A stretch of 64,000 nucleotides of DNA, taken from assembly GCA_021805865.1 (NCBI GenBank), contig JAJZDX010000019.1, positions 1-64,000 of the forward strand. Direction: 5' to 3'. Each line of letters opens with the position of its first letter. Position 1 is the first letter of the stretch. Of this stretch, positions 18,332 to 26,903 are shown one piece after another. A program made the position numbers and the translations under genes. Under the pieces are notes generated by a model, which saw only the letters and a list, made by a program, of their open reading frames with translations, was not told the origin of the DNA and searched no databases. This stretch comes from Pseudomonadota bacterium. GTDB lineage: Bacteria > Pseudomonadota > Gammaproteobacteria > Steroidobacterales > Steroidobacteraceae.

Positions 18332-19281
18332 TCTATGCGCGCATCGCCGGGACCGGCTCGTACCTGCCGGAGAAGGTCCTGACCAACTTCGATCTCGAGA
18401 AGATGATGGACACCAGCGACCAATGGATACGGGAGCGCACCGGGATCGAGCGGCGGCACATCGCCGCGGACGGTGAGACCACGGTCGACATGGCCGAGCG
18501 GGCGGCGCGCGCGGCGCTCGAGGCGGCGGGATGCAGCCCTCAGGATGTCGATTTCATCGCCTTCGGCACCACGACTCCCGACATGGTTTTCCCCAACTGC
18601 GGGGTGCTGCTGCAGGCGCGGCTGGGGTGTCGCGGTGCGCCGGCGTTCAGCGTCGAGACCGCCTGCAGCGGCTTCATGTACGCGCTGTCGATCGCAAACA
18701 AATTCGTGCGCGCCGGGGAGGCGAAGCGCGCGCTGGTGATCGGGGCCGAGACGCTCTCGAAAATCGTGGATTGGAACGATCGCTCCACCGCCGTGCTGTT
18801 CGGCGACGGGGCGGGCGCCGTGGTGCTCGAGCCGGCGGATAGCCCGGGAATTTACTCGACGCACCTGCATGCGGACGGGACATACCGGGAGCTGCTTTAC
18901 TGCGGGGGAGGGATGGACCTCTCCAGGACCCGCCGGACCATCGCCATGAGCGGCAGCGAGGTGTTCAAGGTGGCGGTCGGCACGCTCGGCAAGGCCATCG
19001 AGGAGGCGCTGCGAGCCAATCGGATCGAGCGCTCGAGCCTGGACTGGCTGGTGCCTCACCAGGCGAATCTGCGCATCATCCAGGCCACGGCGCGCCGGCT
19101 CAACCTGTCGATGGAGCGCGTGATCACCACCGTGCAGGAGCACGGCAACACCTCCGCTGCATCCGTGCCGCTGGCGCTCGATGCCGCCGTGCGCTCGGGC
19201 AGGATCAAGCGCGGACAGCTGCTGGTGCTCGAGGCCTTCGGCGGCGGATTCACCTGGGCCTCGAGCCTGATCCGGTATTGA
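18328..19281 (+). CDS. fabH: 3-oxoacyl-ACP synthase III
   Basis: Starts fatty-acid chains by condensing acetyl-CoA with malonyl-ACP. It is 317 residues from the TTG at 18328 (TTGA overlap with plsX), the same length as E. coli FabH. The catalytic triad is visible: Cys113 in VETACSGFMYAL, His in VPHQANLRI and Asn in EHGNTSAASVPLAL. The N-terminus IAGTGSYLPEKVLTN is typical. A GC hairpin (19286-19302) follows the stop. fabD and fabG do not follow here. Confidence 0.96.
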   Translation: MIYARIAGTGSYLPEKVLTNFDLEKMMDTSDQWIRERTGIERRHIAADGETTVDMAERAARAALEAAGCSPQDVDFIAFGTTTPDMVFPNCGVLLQARLGCRGAPAFSVETACSGFMYALSIANKFVRAGEAKRALVIGAETLSKIVDWNDRSTAVLFGDGAGAVVLEPADSPGIYSTHLHADGTYRELLYCGGGMDLSRTRRTIAMSGSEVFKVAVGTLGKAIEEALRANRIERSSLDWLVPHQANLRIIQATARRLNLSMERVITTVQEHGNTSAASVPLALDAAVRSGRIKRGQLLVLEAFGGGFTWASSLIRY

Positions 19282-19285
19282 AAAA

Positions 19286-19302
19286 GCCGCGCGATGCGCG
19301 GC
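19286..19302. terminator. Hairpin after fabH
   Basis: GCCGCGC-GAT-GCGCGGC, a 7-bp perfect stem with a 3-base loop, begins 5 bases after the fabH stop and is preceded by aaaaa. It lacks a U-tract for plus-strand transcripts, so it is a weak terminator or 3' stabiliser. Confidence 0.45.
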
Positions 19303-19452
19303 CTGCCCGATGCGCCGGTCGAGGCGAGCGCCGGCGGACGAATGTCCGCTCTGCCCGGAAGTGAGCTCGTGGCCGGCCCGTCGGCGCATGTCTCGGAAGG
19401 GTCGATTCCTGCCGGCGCGCCCCCGGGGGCAAGCCCGCTGCCGCGAGCAGGC

Positions 19453-19596
19453 TGGCCATGGACCGTCGTAACGGTGGATACGCGCGAGGCATACATGGCG
19501 GCGCCCGAAGAGGCGAGCGTGCGCCAGGACATCGTCCCGTTCACGCGCTTCCTCGCCGAGAGCGCGACCGCATCGGCGCGCATGCATCGCGCGTAG
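19453..19596 (+). pseudogene. C-terminal remnant of a Fic/DOC-family protein
   Basis: In one frame the sequence reads GWPWTVVTVDTREAYMAA, then PEEASVRQDIVPFTRFLAE. This resembles the C-terminal end of Fic-family AMP-transferase proteins, where a PWTVI.V..R..Y..ALE.AS...DI.PF..F.A pattern is usual. The catalytic HPFxxGNGR part is absent and no start codon fits, so it is a relic of about 47 residues. The identification is from motif memory, not from a search. Confidence 0.55.
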
Positions 19597-19861
19597 GCCC
19601 GACGCGGGCGCGCTGCCGGATGGCACACGCTCAATGTGAGGAACACGCGCTGTGCCGATGAGACTGTCGCACGTCTGGGCTCGAGAAGTGCGCTGCGCAA
19701 CGACGTGCGGCACCCGAAGCGGGTGCCCTTCGGAGCGTTCACCCGAGCCGCCGACGGTCGGGAAGGGCGCTAAAGTGATTTCGTAGTGGGTGCCCGTTCA
19801 GGGGCTCGTAACTATTTAACGCACATGGATTCTGGTCATGTGCGTGGTAACACCCCGCGCC

Positions 19862-19893
19862 AAAAAAAAACGCCGCGCATTGCGCGGCGTTTT
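19862..19893 (-). terminator. Rho-independent terminator of the Lpp-like gene
   Basis: On the minus strand, CGCCGCGC-aat-GCGCGGCG is followed by nine T (A run at 19862-19870). It is a textbook intrinsic terminator about 20 bases after the lipoprotein stop, and it indicates an abundant, tightly ended transcript. Confidence 0.92.
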
Positions 19894-19913
19894 CCGTAAG
19901 AGCGAATCCGCTT

Positions 19914-20231
19914 TTACTTGGAGATCGAACGCTTGAACATACGGTCGATCTTCTGATTGGTGGCGTTGATGGCCGACTGGTTCGACTGGGCCAGAGCGAG
20001 CGCCTGGTTGGCGGTGCTCTGTGCGGCATCGGCCTTCTGGCTGGCGGCATCGGCCTTGCTGTTGGCCTTGGCGGCCGCGCTCTGGTTCGCCGATACCTGC
20101 GACTGCAACTGAGCGACCTGCGATTTCAGATTGGCAATATCGGTCTTGATGGGAGTCAGGTTCTGGCAGCCGGCGAGACCGACCACGGCCGCAGCAACGG
20201 CAGCCACCTTCACTACGCTCGCGTACTTCAT
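19914..20231 (-). CDS. Alanine-zipper Lpp-like outer-membrane lipoprotein
   Basis: 105 residues. The signal peptide ends in lipobox VGLAGC (Cys22). The mature part is one long heptad-repeat helix (IKTDIANLKSQVAQLQSQV, then Ala/Ser/Asn-rich repeats) like the trimeric coiled coil of murein lipoprotein. It ends MFKRSISK, so a terminal Lys is present for possible peptidoglycan attachment, as in Lpp. The gene stands alone with its own strong terminator. The leader aaccccaaggggactttATG provides a good ribosome binding site. Confidence 0.88.
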   Translation of the reverse strand: MKYASVVKVAAVAAAVVGLAGCQNLTPIKTDIANLKSQVAQLQSQVSANQSAAAKANSKADAASQKADAAQSTANQALALAQSNQSAINATNQKIDRMFKRSISK

Positions 20232-20600
20232 AAAGTCCCCTTGGGGTTGTTGATTCAGGAAATCTTGAAAAGATACAGGCGAACCGCGGTGGAGCGCTCC
20301 ACACGCCAGTTCGCAAGTCCAACAAATTTACGGTCGGAATGCAACCCTAATCCACCCTATTTTATCGCTACACGAAGGAACATCCACGTGCTTCAGAAGA
20401 GCGAGCCGCGATGGCGGCAGCGACGTCCGCAACGCATGTGGACAAGGTAAATAAGAATAGATGAATGGCCGCTGAATAAAGGCGCGGCGGGCCGAGTTGG
20501 CGGAGGAATCCACGGCAAAGCCCGCCTGCCGACAGCGTACTGACAGTGAGCGGTGGCATCGGGGGCTGCCGAGTGCCGGGGATCCCGCGGGGAGGGGGAC
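20232..20600. other. Intergenic region between lipoprotein gene and lexA
   Basis: It holds the divergent promoters and leaders. It is AT-richer around 20330-20460, with cgataaaatagggtgg on the minus strand as a possible -10 for the lipoprotein gene. I see no coding frame and no named RNA gene. Confidence 0.5.
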
Positions 20601-20628
20601 TTGTACCGCGCATGAATGTGGATATAAT
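20601..20628 (+). promoter_or_regulatory. lexA promoter with perfect -10
   Basis: TTGTAC (20601-20606), a 16-base spacer and TATAAT (20623-20628) lie about 30 bases before the lexA ATG. The -35 overlaps tgtaccgcgcatga, which has only a partial likeness to the GTAC-N4-GTGC operator of the second LexA type in pseudomonads. No CTGT-N8-ACAG box is present. Confidence 0.7.
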
Positions 20629-20659
20629 AACAGCATTGGATAAGCGCACAGGTGCCACG

Positions 20660-21283
20660 ATGTCCGACCTCACTCCCCGTCAGATGCAGGTGCTGCGTCT
20701 CATCCAGCGCTTCATCACCCATTCCGGCATGCCGCCTACTCGGGCCGAGATCGCCCGTGAGCTCGGTTTCCGCTCGCCCAATGCAGCCGAAGACCACCTG
20801 CGGGCCCTGGCCCGCAAGGGGGTCATTTCCTTGGTGCCGGGGGCCTCGCGCGGCATTCAGCTCAAGGACACCATCCGTGAGCAGATGGGATTGCCGCTCA
20901 TCGGCCGTGTCGCCGCCGGCAAGCCGATCTTCTCGGAAGAGAACATCGAGTCCCGGCTGCAGATTGATCCCGCCATCTTCCAGCCGCGGCCGCACTACCT
21001 GCTCAAGGTCACCGGCATGAGCATGAAGGACGCCGGCATCCTCGACGGCGACCTGGTCGCGGTGCATCGCACCCCCGAGGTGCGCAGCCGCCAGATCGTG
21101 GTGGCGCGGGTGGAAAACGAGGTCACCGTGAAGCGCTATCGCCAGGAAGGCTCCATTGTCTGGCTGCTGCCGGAGAACAGCGATTTCGAGCCGATCCGGG
21201 TGGATCTGAGAGAGAAGGATCTGCTCATCGAGGGCGTCGTGGTCGGGGTGCTGCGCCGGGGAAAGAGCCACGGGCTGATGTGA
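20660..21283 (+). CDS. lexA: SOS repressor LexA
   Basis: Repressor and self-cleaving peptidase of the SOS response, 207 residues. The N-terminal winged helix-turn-helix ([39 protein letters not shown]) is followed by the cleavage site Ala-Gly in RVAAGKPIF (about residue 90) and the catalytic Ser in [15 protein letters not shown], with Lys in ENEVTVKRY. It directly precedes imuA-imuB-dnaE2, so it probably controls this mutagenesis cassette and itself. Confidence 0.96.
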   Translation: MSDLTPRQMQVLRLIQRFITHSGMPPTRAEIARELGFRSPNAAEDHLRALARKGVISLVPGASRGIQLKDTIREQMGLPLIGRVAAGKPIFSEENIESRLQIDPAIFQPRPHYLLKVTGMSMKDAGILDGDLVAVHRTPEVRSRQIVVARVENEVTVKRYRQEGSIVWLLPENSDFEPIRVDLREKDLLIEGVVVGVLRRGKSHGLM

Positions 21284-21331
21284 GGCTTTCGAGTCTGATC
21301 TTGAGGGGGCGCCCCCGCGAGCGATGGGGGC

Positions 21332-22060
21332 ATGAGAGCTTTTTGTTCGAGTTTCCCTGTGTCCGCCGATCTCCCCGAGCACGGCGAGGCGCTTCCCCCG
21401 CGGGGGGAGCGGCCTCAGGATCTGGCCCGGCTGCTCGCCCATCCGGCCCTCTGGCGCGCGGGCCGTGCGGCTCGGCTGCCAGTCTGGCCGAGCGGCTTTC
21501 CGGCCCTCGATGAGGGGCTGCCCGGCGGGGGCTGGCCGCAGGTCGGCCTGATCGAAATCCTCCCCTCCCGACTCGGGGTCGGGGAGCTTTCGCTTCTGAT
21601 GCCGGTGATTGCGGCCGTGACGCGCCGTCCGGGTGCGCGCTGGTGCGCGTGGGTGGCGCCTTCCCTGCAACCCTTCGCGCCCGCCCTCGAGGCCTTCGGC
21701 GTCGTGCTCGATCGGCTGCTCATCGTGCAGGCGAGCCGCTCCGGGGCCCGCCCGCTCTCGTTGTGGGCCTTCGAGCAGGCGCTCGGCTCCGGTGCCTGTG
21801 ATGTCGCTTTCGCCTGGGCGCGCCAGCCTTGTCCCCGGCAGATCCGCCGTCTGCACCTGGCCGCGCAGCGCGGCAGCACGCTCGGGGTGTTGTTCCGCTC
21901 CCGAAGGGAGGCTGAGCAAGCCTCGCAGGCGCTCTTGCGGGTGGCCGTCGAGCCGCTCGAGGGCGGGGTGCGGGTCACTCTGCTGAAGAGCCGGGGCGGT
22001 GCACGGGGCGCGATCGATCTGAAGTGGGCGGCGCGGGCCGGGCCTGCGGAGCGGGCATGA
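21332..22060 (+). CDS. imuA: ImuA, RecA-like partner of the translesion mutasome
   Basis: 242 residues of the SulA/RecA-like ImuA family. Marks are LPVWPSGFPALDEGLPGGGWP, with LIEILP after it, and FAWARQPCPRQIRRLHLAAQ. ImuA is needed, with ImuB and DnaE2, for damage-induced mutagenesis. A classical Walker A is not kept in this short form. It is coupled to imuB by an ATGA overlap. Confidence 0.88.
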   Translation: MRAFCSSFPVSADLPEHGEALPPRGERPQDLARLLAHPALWRAGRAARLPVWPSGFPALDEGLPGGGWPQVGLIEILPSRLGVGELSLLMPVIAAVTRRPGARWCAWVAPSLQPFAPALEAFGVVLDRLLIVQASRSGARPLSLWAFEQALGSGACDVAFAWARQPCPRQIRRLHLAAQRGSTLGVLFRSRREAEQASQALLRVAVEPLEGGVRVTLLKSRGGARGAIDLKWAARAGPAERA

Positions 22061-23475
22061 GAGCGGGTGAGAGCGCGGATCTGTTTGCGCCGGACGTGCC
22101 GGAGCGCCCTGCGCGGCCGGTGCCGCGCAAGACCGTGACCCCGCCTCGGCCTGTTGCGCCCGCCGCCGCCGCGCAAGCGCTTTGCGCAGAGCTCTGGCTG
22201 GGGGTGCAGGTGGTGGTCGGTGAGGCGCCGCCCGCTCAGGAGCCTTCTTCGGCACTGACGCGCCTCGCCACCCTGGCCCTGCGCCTCACGCCGCGCGTTG
22301 CGCTGGCGCCGCCCGATGGGCTGCTGCTCGAGGTCAGGGGAAGCCTGCATCTGTTTGGGGCGGTGGAGGGCCTTCGGCGCGAGATGCACGCAGCGTGCGA
22401 GCAGTGCGGCCTGCGGGGCACGCTGGCGTTCGCGCCGACGCCGCTCGCCGCTTTGACCGCCGCGCGCGCCGGGCAGCCCCTGGCGGTGTTGGATGCTGCG
22501 CAGCTCATCGGCCGGCTCTCCCCGCTGCCGCTTACGGCGCTGCGATGGCCGCCAAGGCTTCTGGAGCGTCTGGCGTGCATCGGCGTGCGGACCATCGGCC
22601 AGGCGCTGCGTCTGCCCCGCGCGGGCTTTGCGCAGCGATTCGGGGCCGCGCAGCGGAAGGACCTCGATCGTCTGACGGGGCATGCGGGCGATCCACGGGA
22701 GCGGTTCGAGGCGCGCTTGCGCTTCCGCCGCCGCCGCGAGCTGCCCTTCGAGCTGGACAGCCGGACGGCGCTGCTTGCGGCGCTCGGGCCGCTGCTCGCT
22801 GAGCTCGAGCAGTTCCTCGAAGCGCGCCAGTGCGGTGTGCTTACGCTCGAATGCCGCCTGTGGCATCGCGGCCATCGGCCAAGCCGCAGCACATTGCGGC
22901 TCGCCGCGCCGCTGGCCGATGCGAGGCGGCTCGAGGAGCTGCTCGCGGAGCGTCTCGGCGCGCTCTCTCTGCCCGCACCGGTGCATGCCTGTGAGCTGCG
23001 CTCGGGGCTTCCGGTGCCGCGGGTGGCCTTATCCGGCGGGCTGTGGCAGCCCGGTGAGCAGGGCGGCTCGCCGCAGGCGGGCGCACCGCAGCTCATCGAG
23101 CGGCTGCGTGCCCGTCTCGGGTCCGAGGCGATCCATGGCCTTGCGTGCGCGCAGGATCACCGGCCGGAGGCCGCCTGGCGGGCCACGGAGCCCGGGGAGC
23201 GCTCGGGGGAGGGCCCGGGGGCGTGCCGCTGCGCGGCGAGCCCCCTCTGGCTGCTGCCCTCGCCGCGGCGGCTCCCCGAGCGTGGCGGCCTGCCGAGGTA
23301 CCGTGGTGGGCTGCGCCTGGCGAGCGAGCCCGAGCGGATCGAGACGGGCTGGTGGGATGGGGCGGAGGTCGCGCGCGATTACTACATCGCTCTCGACAGC
23401 CACGGCCGGCGGCTGTGGCTCTTCCGCGAGCGCAGCCCCCCGCACCGCTGGTTCCTGCACGGCGTGTTCGGTTGA
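22057..23475 (+). CDS. imuB: ImuB, inactive Y-family polymerase-like adaptor
   Basis: 472 residues. ImuB proteins resemble DinB/UmuC but lack catalytic acidic residues and act as hub between DnaE2, ImuA and the beta clamp. Here the palm motif reads LLLEVRGSLHLFGAVEGL where active enzymes carry SID(E). The helix-hairpin-helix part follows (LLERLACIGVRTIGQALRLP, AQRFG). The little-finger and C-terminal region ends YYIALDSHGRRLWLFRE, typical of ImuB. An unusual Pro/Arg-rich N-terminal extension of about 40 residues precedes the first strand. Confidence 0.92.
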   Translation: MRAGESADLFAPDVPERPARPVPRKTVTPPRPVAPAAAAQALCAELWLGVQVVVGEAPPAQEPSSALTRLATLALRLTPRVALAPPDGLLLEVRGSLHLFGAVEGLRREMHAACEQCGLRGTLAFAPTPLAALTAARAGQPLAVLDAAQLIGRLSPLPLTALRWPPRLLERLACIGVRTIGQALRLPRAGFAQRFGAAQRKDLDRLTGHAGDPRERFEARLRFRRRRELPFELDSRTALLAALGPLLAELEQFLEARQCGVLTLECRLWHRGHRPSRSTLRLAAPLADARRLEELLAERLGALSLPAPVHACELRSGLPVPRVALSGGLWQPGEQGGSPQAGAPQLIERLRARLGSEAIHGLACAQDHRPEAAWRATEPGERSGEGPGACRCAASPLWLLPSPRRLPERGGLPRYRGGLRLASEPERIETGWWDGAEVARDYYIALDSHGRRLWLFRERSPPHRWFLHGVFG

Positions 23476-26400
23476 TGATGGAATACGCCGAGCTGCATTG
23501 TCTGAGCAACTTCACTTTCCTGCGCGGCGCCTCCCACCCCCGGGATCTCATCACGCAGGCGGCGAGGCTCGGCTACACGGCGCTCGCCCTCACCGACGAG
23601 TGCTCCGTGAGCGGCGTCGTGCGTGCCCATGTGGCGGCGAAGGAGCAGGGCCTGAAGCTCATCGTCGGCTCGGAGCTGCGCCTCGCGTGCGGTCTGAAAC
23701 TGGTCGTGCTCGCCACCGATCGGCACGGCTACGGCCGGCTCTGCCGGCTCATCACCTGCGCGCGCCGCGCCGCCGCCAAGGGCGGCTATCACCTGACACG
23801 CGCCGGCCTCGACGGCCTCGATCACTGTCTCATCCTCTGGCTGCCCGGCGAGCCGGCACGCGCCGCCGAGGCGCGGTGGCTCGCGGAGCGCTTCCCCGGC
23901 ACGGCCTGGATCGCCGTGGAGCTGCTGCGCGGCGGAGCCGACCGCGAGCGCCTCGAGACCCTGCGGCGCATCGGGCGTGAGACCGGGCTGCGGCTCGTCG
24001 CCGGCGGCGATGTGCACATGCACGTGCGCTCGCGCCGCAGACTTCAGGATGCGCTCACCGCCATCCGGCTCAACGTGCCGATTGCGCAGGCCGGCAGCCG
24101 CCTCTATCCCAACGGCGAGCGTTACCTGCGCGAGCGCCAGCGGCTCGGCAGGCTCTATCCGCCCGAGCTGCTCGAGGAGACCGTGAGCATCGCCCAGCGC
24201 TGTGTTTTCTCGCTGGATGAGCTGCGGTACGAGTATCCGCGCGAGCTGGTGCCGCCGGGGGAGACCCCCGCCACTCATCTGCGCAAGCTCACGGAGGAGG
24301 GCGTCCGCCGCCGCTGGCCGCAAGGCATCCCCTCAAGTGAGCGCGCCGCCCTCGAGCACGAGCTCGCCCTGATCGCAGCGCTGCGCTACGAGCCGTATTT
24401 CCTCACCGTCCACGATATCGTCGCCTTCGCGCGCCGCCGCGGGATTCTCTGCCAGGGCAGGGGCTCGGCCGCCAACTCGCGGGTGTGCTATTGCCTGGGG
24501 GTGACCGCGGTCGATCCGCAACGCGGCGCTCAATTGATGTTCGAGCGTTTCATCTCCAAGGAGCGCAACGAGCCGCCCGACATCGACATCGACTTCGAGC
24601 ACGAGCGGCGCGAGGAGGTCATCCAGTACGTCTATGACAAGTACGGCCGCGCGCGCGCGGCCATCGCCGCGACGGTGATCAGGTACAGGCCCCGCAGCGC
24701 GTTGCGCGACCTCGGCAAAGCCTTCGGGCTCGATCCAGGGCAGTGCGCGCGGCTCGCCGGAACGATGCAGTGGTGGGACGGGGGCGAGGCGCTCACGCAG
24801 CGGCTGCGCGAGGCGGGCTTCGATCCCGATGACCCGGTGCTCGCGCGCCTGCTGCCTCTGGCGCGCGAGCTGAGCGCCTTTCCGGGCTTTCCACGGCACC
24901 TGTCCCAGCATGTCGGGGGCTTCGTGATCTCGGCCGGCCGGCTCGATGAGCTGGTGCCCGTCGAGAACGCGGCGATGGAAGGGCGCACCGTGGTGCAATG
25001 GGACAAGGATGACCTTGATGCCCTGGGCCTGCTCAAGGTCGACCTGCTGGCGCTCGGCATGCTCACGGCGCTGCGCAAGGCGTTCGACCTGATCGATCGC
25101 TTCCGCGGCACTCGCCATGCGCTCGGAGCGCTGCCGGCGGAGGACCCGCAGGTCTACGAGATGATCTCGCGCGCCGATACGATCGGGGTGTTCCAGATCG
25201 AGTCGCGCGCGCAGATGGCGATGTTGCCGCGTTTGCGGCCGAAGGAGTACTACGACCTGGTCATCGAGGTGGCCATCGTCCGCCCCGGCCCCATCCAGGG
25301 GGACATGGTCCACCCTTATCTCCGGCGCCGCCAGGGACACGAGGCGGTGAGCTATCCGAGCGATGCGGTCCAGGATGTCTTGAGCCGCACCCTCGGGGTG
25401 CCGATCTTCCAGGAGCAGGTGATGCGCCTCGCCGTGGTCGCGGCGGGCTTTACGCCCGGGCAGGCCGATCAGCTGCGCCGGGCCATGGGCGCCTGGAAGC
25501 GCACCGGGGGGATCGGGCACTTCCGCGACAAGCTCCTCTCCGGGATGACATCCCGCGGCTACAGCGAGGAGTTCGCGCAGCGGATCTACCGGCAGATGCT
25601 GGGGTTCGGCGAGTACGGCTTCCCGGAAGCGCATGCCGCCAGCTTCGCCTTGCTGGCATATGACTCCGCCTGGCTCAAATGTCACGAGCCGGCGGCGTTC
25701 ACCGCAGCGCTTCTCAACAGCCAGCCGATGGGCTTTTACGCGCCGGCGCAGCTGGTGCGCGATGCGCGCTCACACGGGGTGGAGGTCCGTCCCGTGGACG
25801 TGTGCGAGAGCGATTGGGATTGCACGCTGGAGCCGATGGCGGACGGCGAGCCTGCGCTGCGCCTGGGGTTGCGCCTGGTGAAGGGGCTCTCCGGCCATGG
25901 GGCCGAGCGCCTCCTCGAGGCGCGCCGGCCGAGCCCCTTCGCCAGCGTACAGGACCTGGCCCGGCGTGCCGGGCTCGAGCGCTGCGACCTGGAGGCGCTC
26001 GCCGCCGCCGGGGCGCTCGCCTCCCTGAGCGGCAACCGGCACTTCGCGTTCTGGGATGTGGCGGGAACGGAGCGGCCGTTGCCGCTCGAGACCCCTGCGG
26101 CTGTTGCGGCTGAGGGGGCGGGCTCGCAGCCGCGCCCCCTGCTCACCACCCCCACCGAAGGAGAGGGGATCGTCGCGGATTACGCCTCGCTCGGACTGAC
26201 GCTCGCCCGCCATCCCCTGGCGCTGCTGCGCGCACCGCTGCACGGGGCTCGCCTGTGCGGTGCGGGCGAGATTGCCCGCCTCGGGCATGGCAGTTGGGTG
26301 CGCATTGCCGGCATCGTGCTCATGCGCCAGCGGCCACCCTCGGCCAACGGGGTGACGTTTCTCACCCTGGAGGACGAGACCGGTCAGGTGAATGTCATCG

Positions 26401-26573
26401 TGTGGGAGCGGGTCGGCGAGCAATACCGCCGGGCTCTGGTCGACTCGCGGCTGTTGGAGGTGCACGGCCGGCTGCAGCGCGAGGAGGGCGTCGCGCACCT
26501 GGTGGCCCGGCGGCTCATCGACCGCTCGGCGTTGCTCGGGCAGCTGCTGACGCGGTCGCGGGATTTTCACTAG
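23475..26573 (+). CDS. dnaE2: Error-prone DNA polymerase DnaE2 (ImuC)
   Basis: C-family translesion polymerase, 1032 residues. The PHP domain is at the N-terminus (YAELHCLSNFTFLRGASHP). The catalytic motif PPDIDIDFEHERREEVIQY (about residue 373) holds two of the three active-site aspartates. RPGPIQGDMVHPYLRRR, the GFGEYGFPEAHAASFA helix-hairpin-helix and a C-terminal OB-fold (GVTFLTLEDETGQVNVIVW) follow. It starts one base inside the imuB stop (TGATG). With lexA, imuA and imuB it makes the complete SOS mutagenesis cassette. Confidence 0.96.
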   Translation: MMEYAELHCLSNFTFLRGASHPRDLITQAARLGYTALALTDECSVSGVVRAHVAAKEQGLKLIVGSELRLACGLKLVVLATDRHGYGRLCRLITCARRAAAKGGYHLTRAGLDGLDHCLILWLPGEPARAAEARWLAERFPGTAWIAVELLRGGADRERLETLRRIGRETGLRLVAGGDVHMHVRSRRRLQDALTAIRLNVPIAQAGSRLYPNGERYLRERQRLGRLYPPELLEETVSIAQRCVFSLDELRYEYPRELVPPGETPATHLRKLTEEGVRRRWPQGIPSSERAALEHELALIAALRYEPYFLTVHDIVAFARRRGILCQGRGSAANSRVCYCLGVTAVDPQRGAQLMFERFISKERNEPPDIDIDFEHERREEVIQYVYDKYGRARAAIAATVIRYRPRSALRDLGKAFGLDPGQCARLAGTMQWWDGGEALTQRLREAGFDPDDPVLARLLPLARELSAFPGFPRHLSQHVGGFVISAGRLDELVPVENAAMEGRTVVQWDKDDLDALGLLKVDLLALGMLTALRKAFDLIDRFRGTRHALGALPAEDPQVYEMISRADTIGVFQIESRAQMAMLPRLRPKEYYDLVIEVAIVRPGPIQGDMVHPYLRRRQGHEAVSYPSDAVQDVLSRTLGVPIFQEQVMRLAVVAAGFTPGQADQLRRAMGAWKRTGGIGHFRDKLLSGMTSRGYSEEFAQRIYRQMLGFGEYGFPEAHAASFALLAYDSAWLKCHEPAAFTAALLNSQPMGFYAPAQLVRDARSHGVEVRPVDVCESDWDCTLEPMADGEPALRLGLRLVKGLSGHGAERLLEARRPSPFASVQDLARRAGLERCDLEALAAAGALASLSGNRHFAFWDVAGTERPLPLETPAAVAAEGAGSQPRPLLTTPTEGEGIVADYASLGLTLARHPLALLRAPLHGARLCGAGEIARLGHGSWVRIAGIVLMRQRPPSANGVTFLTLEDETGQVNVIVWERVGEQYRRALVDSRLLEVHGRLQREEGVAHLVARRLIDRSALLGQLLTRSRDFH

Positions 26574-26830
26574 CCCTTTTTGCGGCGCGGCTTCCTCGGC
26601 CCCTGCTCCTCGCCCAGGTCATAGTCGTCGAAATCGCTGGTGAGCTCGGCCGTGTGCTTTTCCTCGAGCAGCCGCTCGAGCCGGCGCCAGGCCGGATCGC
26701 CCGTCTTGTGGCCACGGCGCTGCTTGGCGAGGTCGAAGTCCTTGATGACCTCGTCCAGGTCGTCATCGCCTTCCTCGGCTACCGGCTCCTCTTCGTCTTC
26801 AAAGTCGTCCGATTCGGATTTCTCGCTCAT
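26570..26830 (-). CDS. Small acidic conserved protein
   Basis: 86 residues from MSEKSESDDFEDEE. The N-terminal third is almost all Asp/Glu. The second half (FDLAKQRRGHKTGDPAWRRLERLLEEKHTAEL) is well formed and looks conserved, ending in a basic PRKPRRKKG tail. I recall similar hypothetical proteins in Xanthomonas/Pseudomonas but no function. Its stop overlaps the dnaE2 stop by 4 bases, tail to tail. Confidence 0.75.
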   Translation of the reverse strand: MSEKSESDDFEDEEEPVAEEGDDDLDEVIKDFDLAKQRRGHKTGDPAWRRLERLLEEKHTAELTSDFDDYDLGEEQGPRKPRRKKG

Positions 26831-26903
26831 GCGGCACACCAGCCCCTGTCCCTGCAGGGTGCGAAAAATTAAATCACAAGCCGGATCGAGCGCAACGGGC
26901 AGC

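Noticed and set aside
19294-19596. Complete 100-codon gene after fabH
   Set aside because: The first 50 codons have no protein character and begin in a hairpin; only the Fic-like last part is meaningful, as a relic.
20613-20633. Possible E. coli-type LexA box around tgtggatataataacag
   Set aside because: The TGT and ACA halves are 10 bases apart instead of 8, and the overlap with the -10 explains the resemblance.
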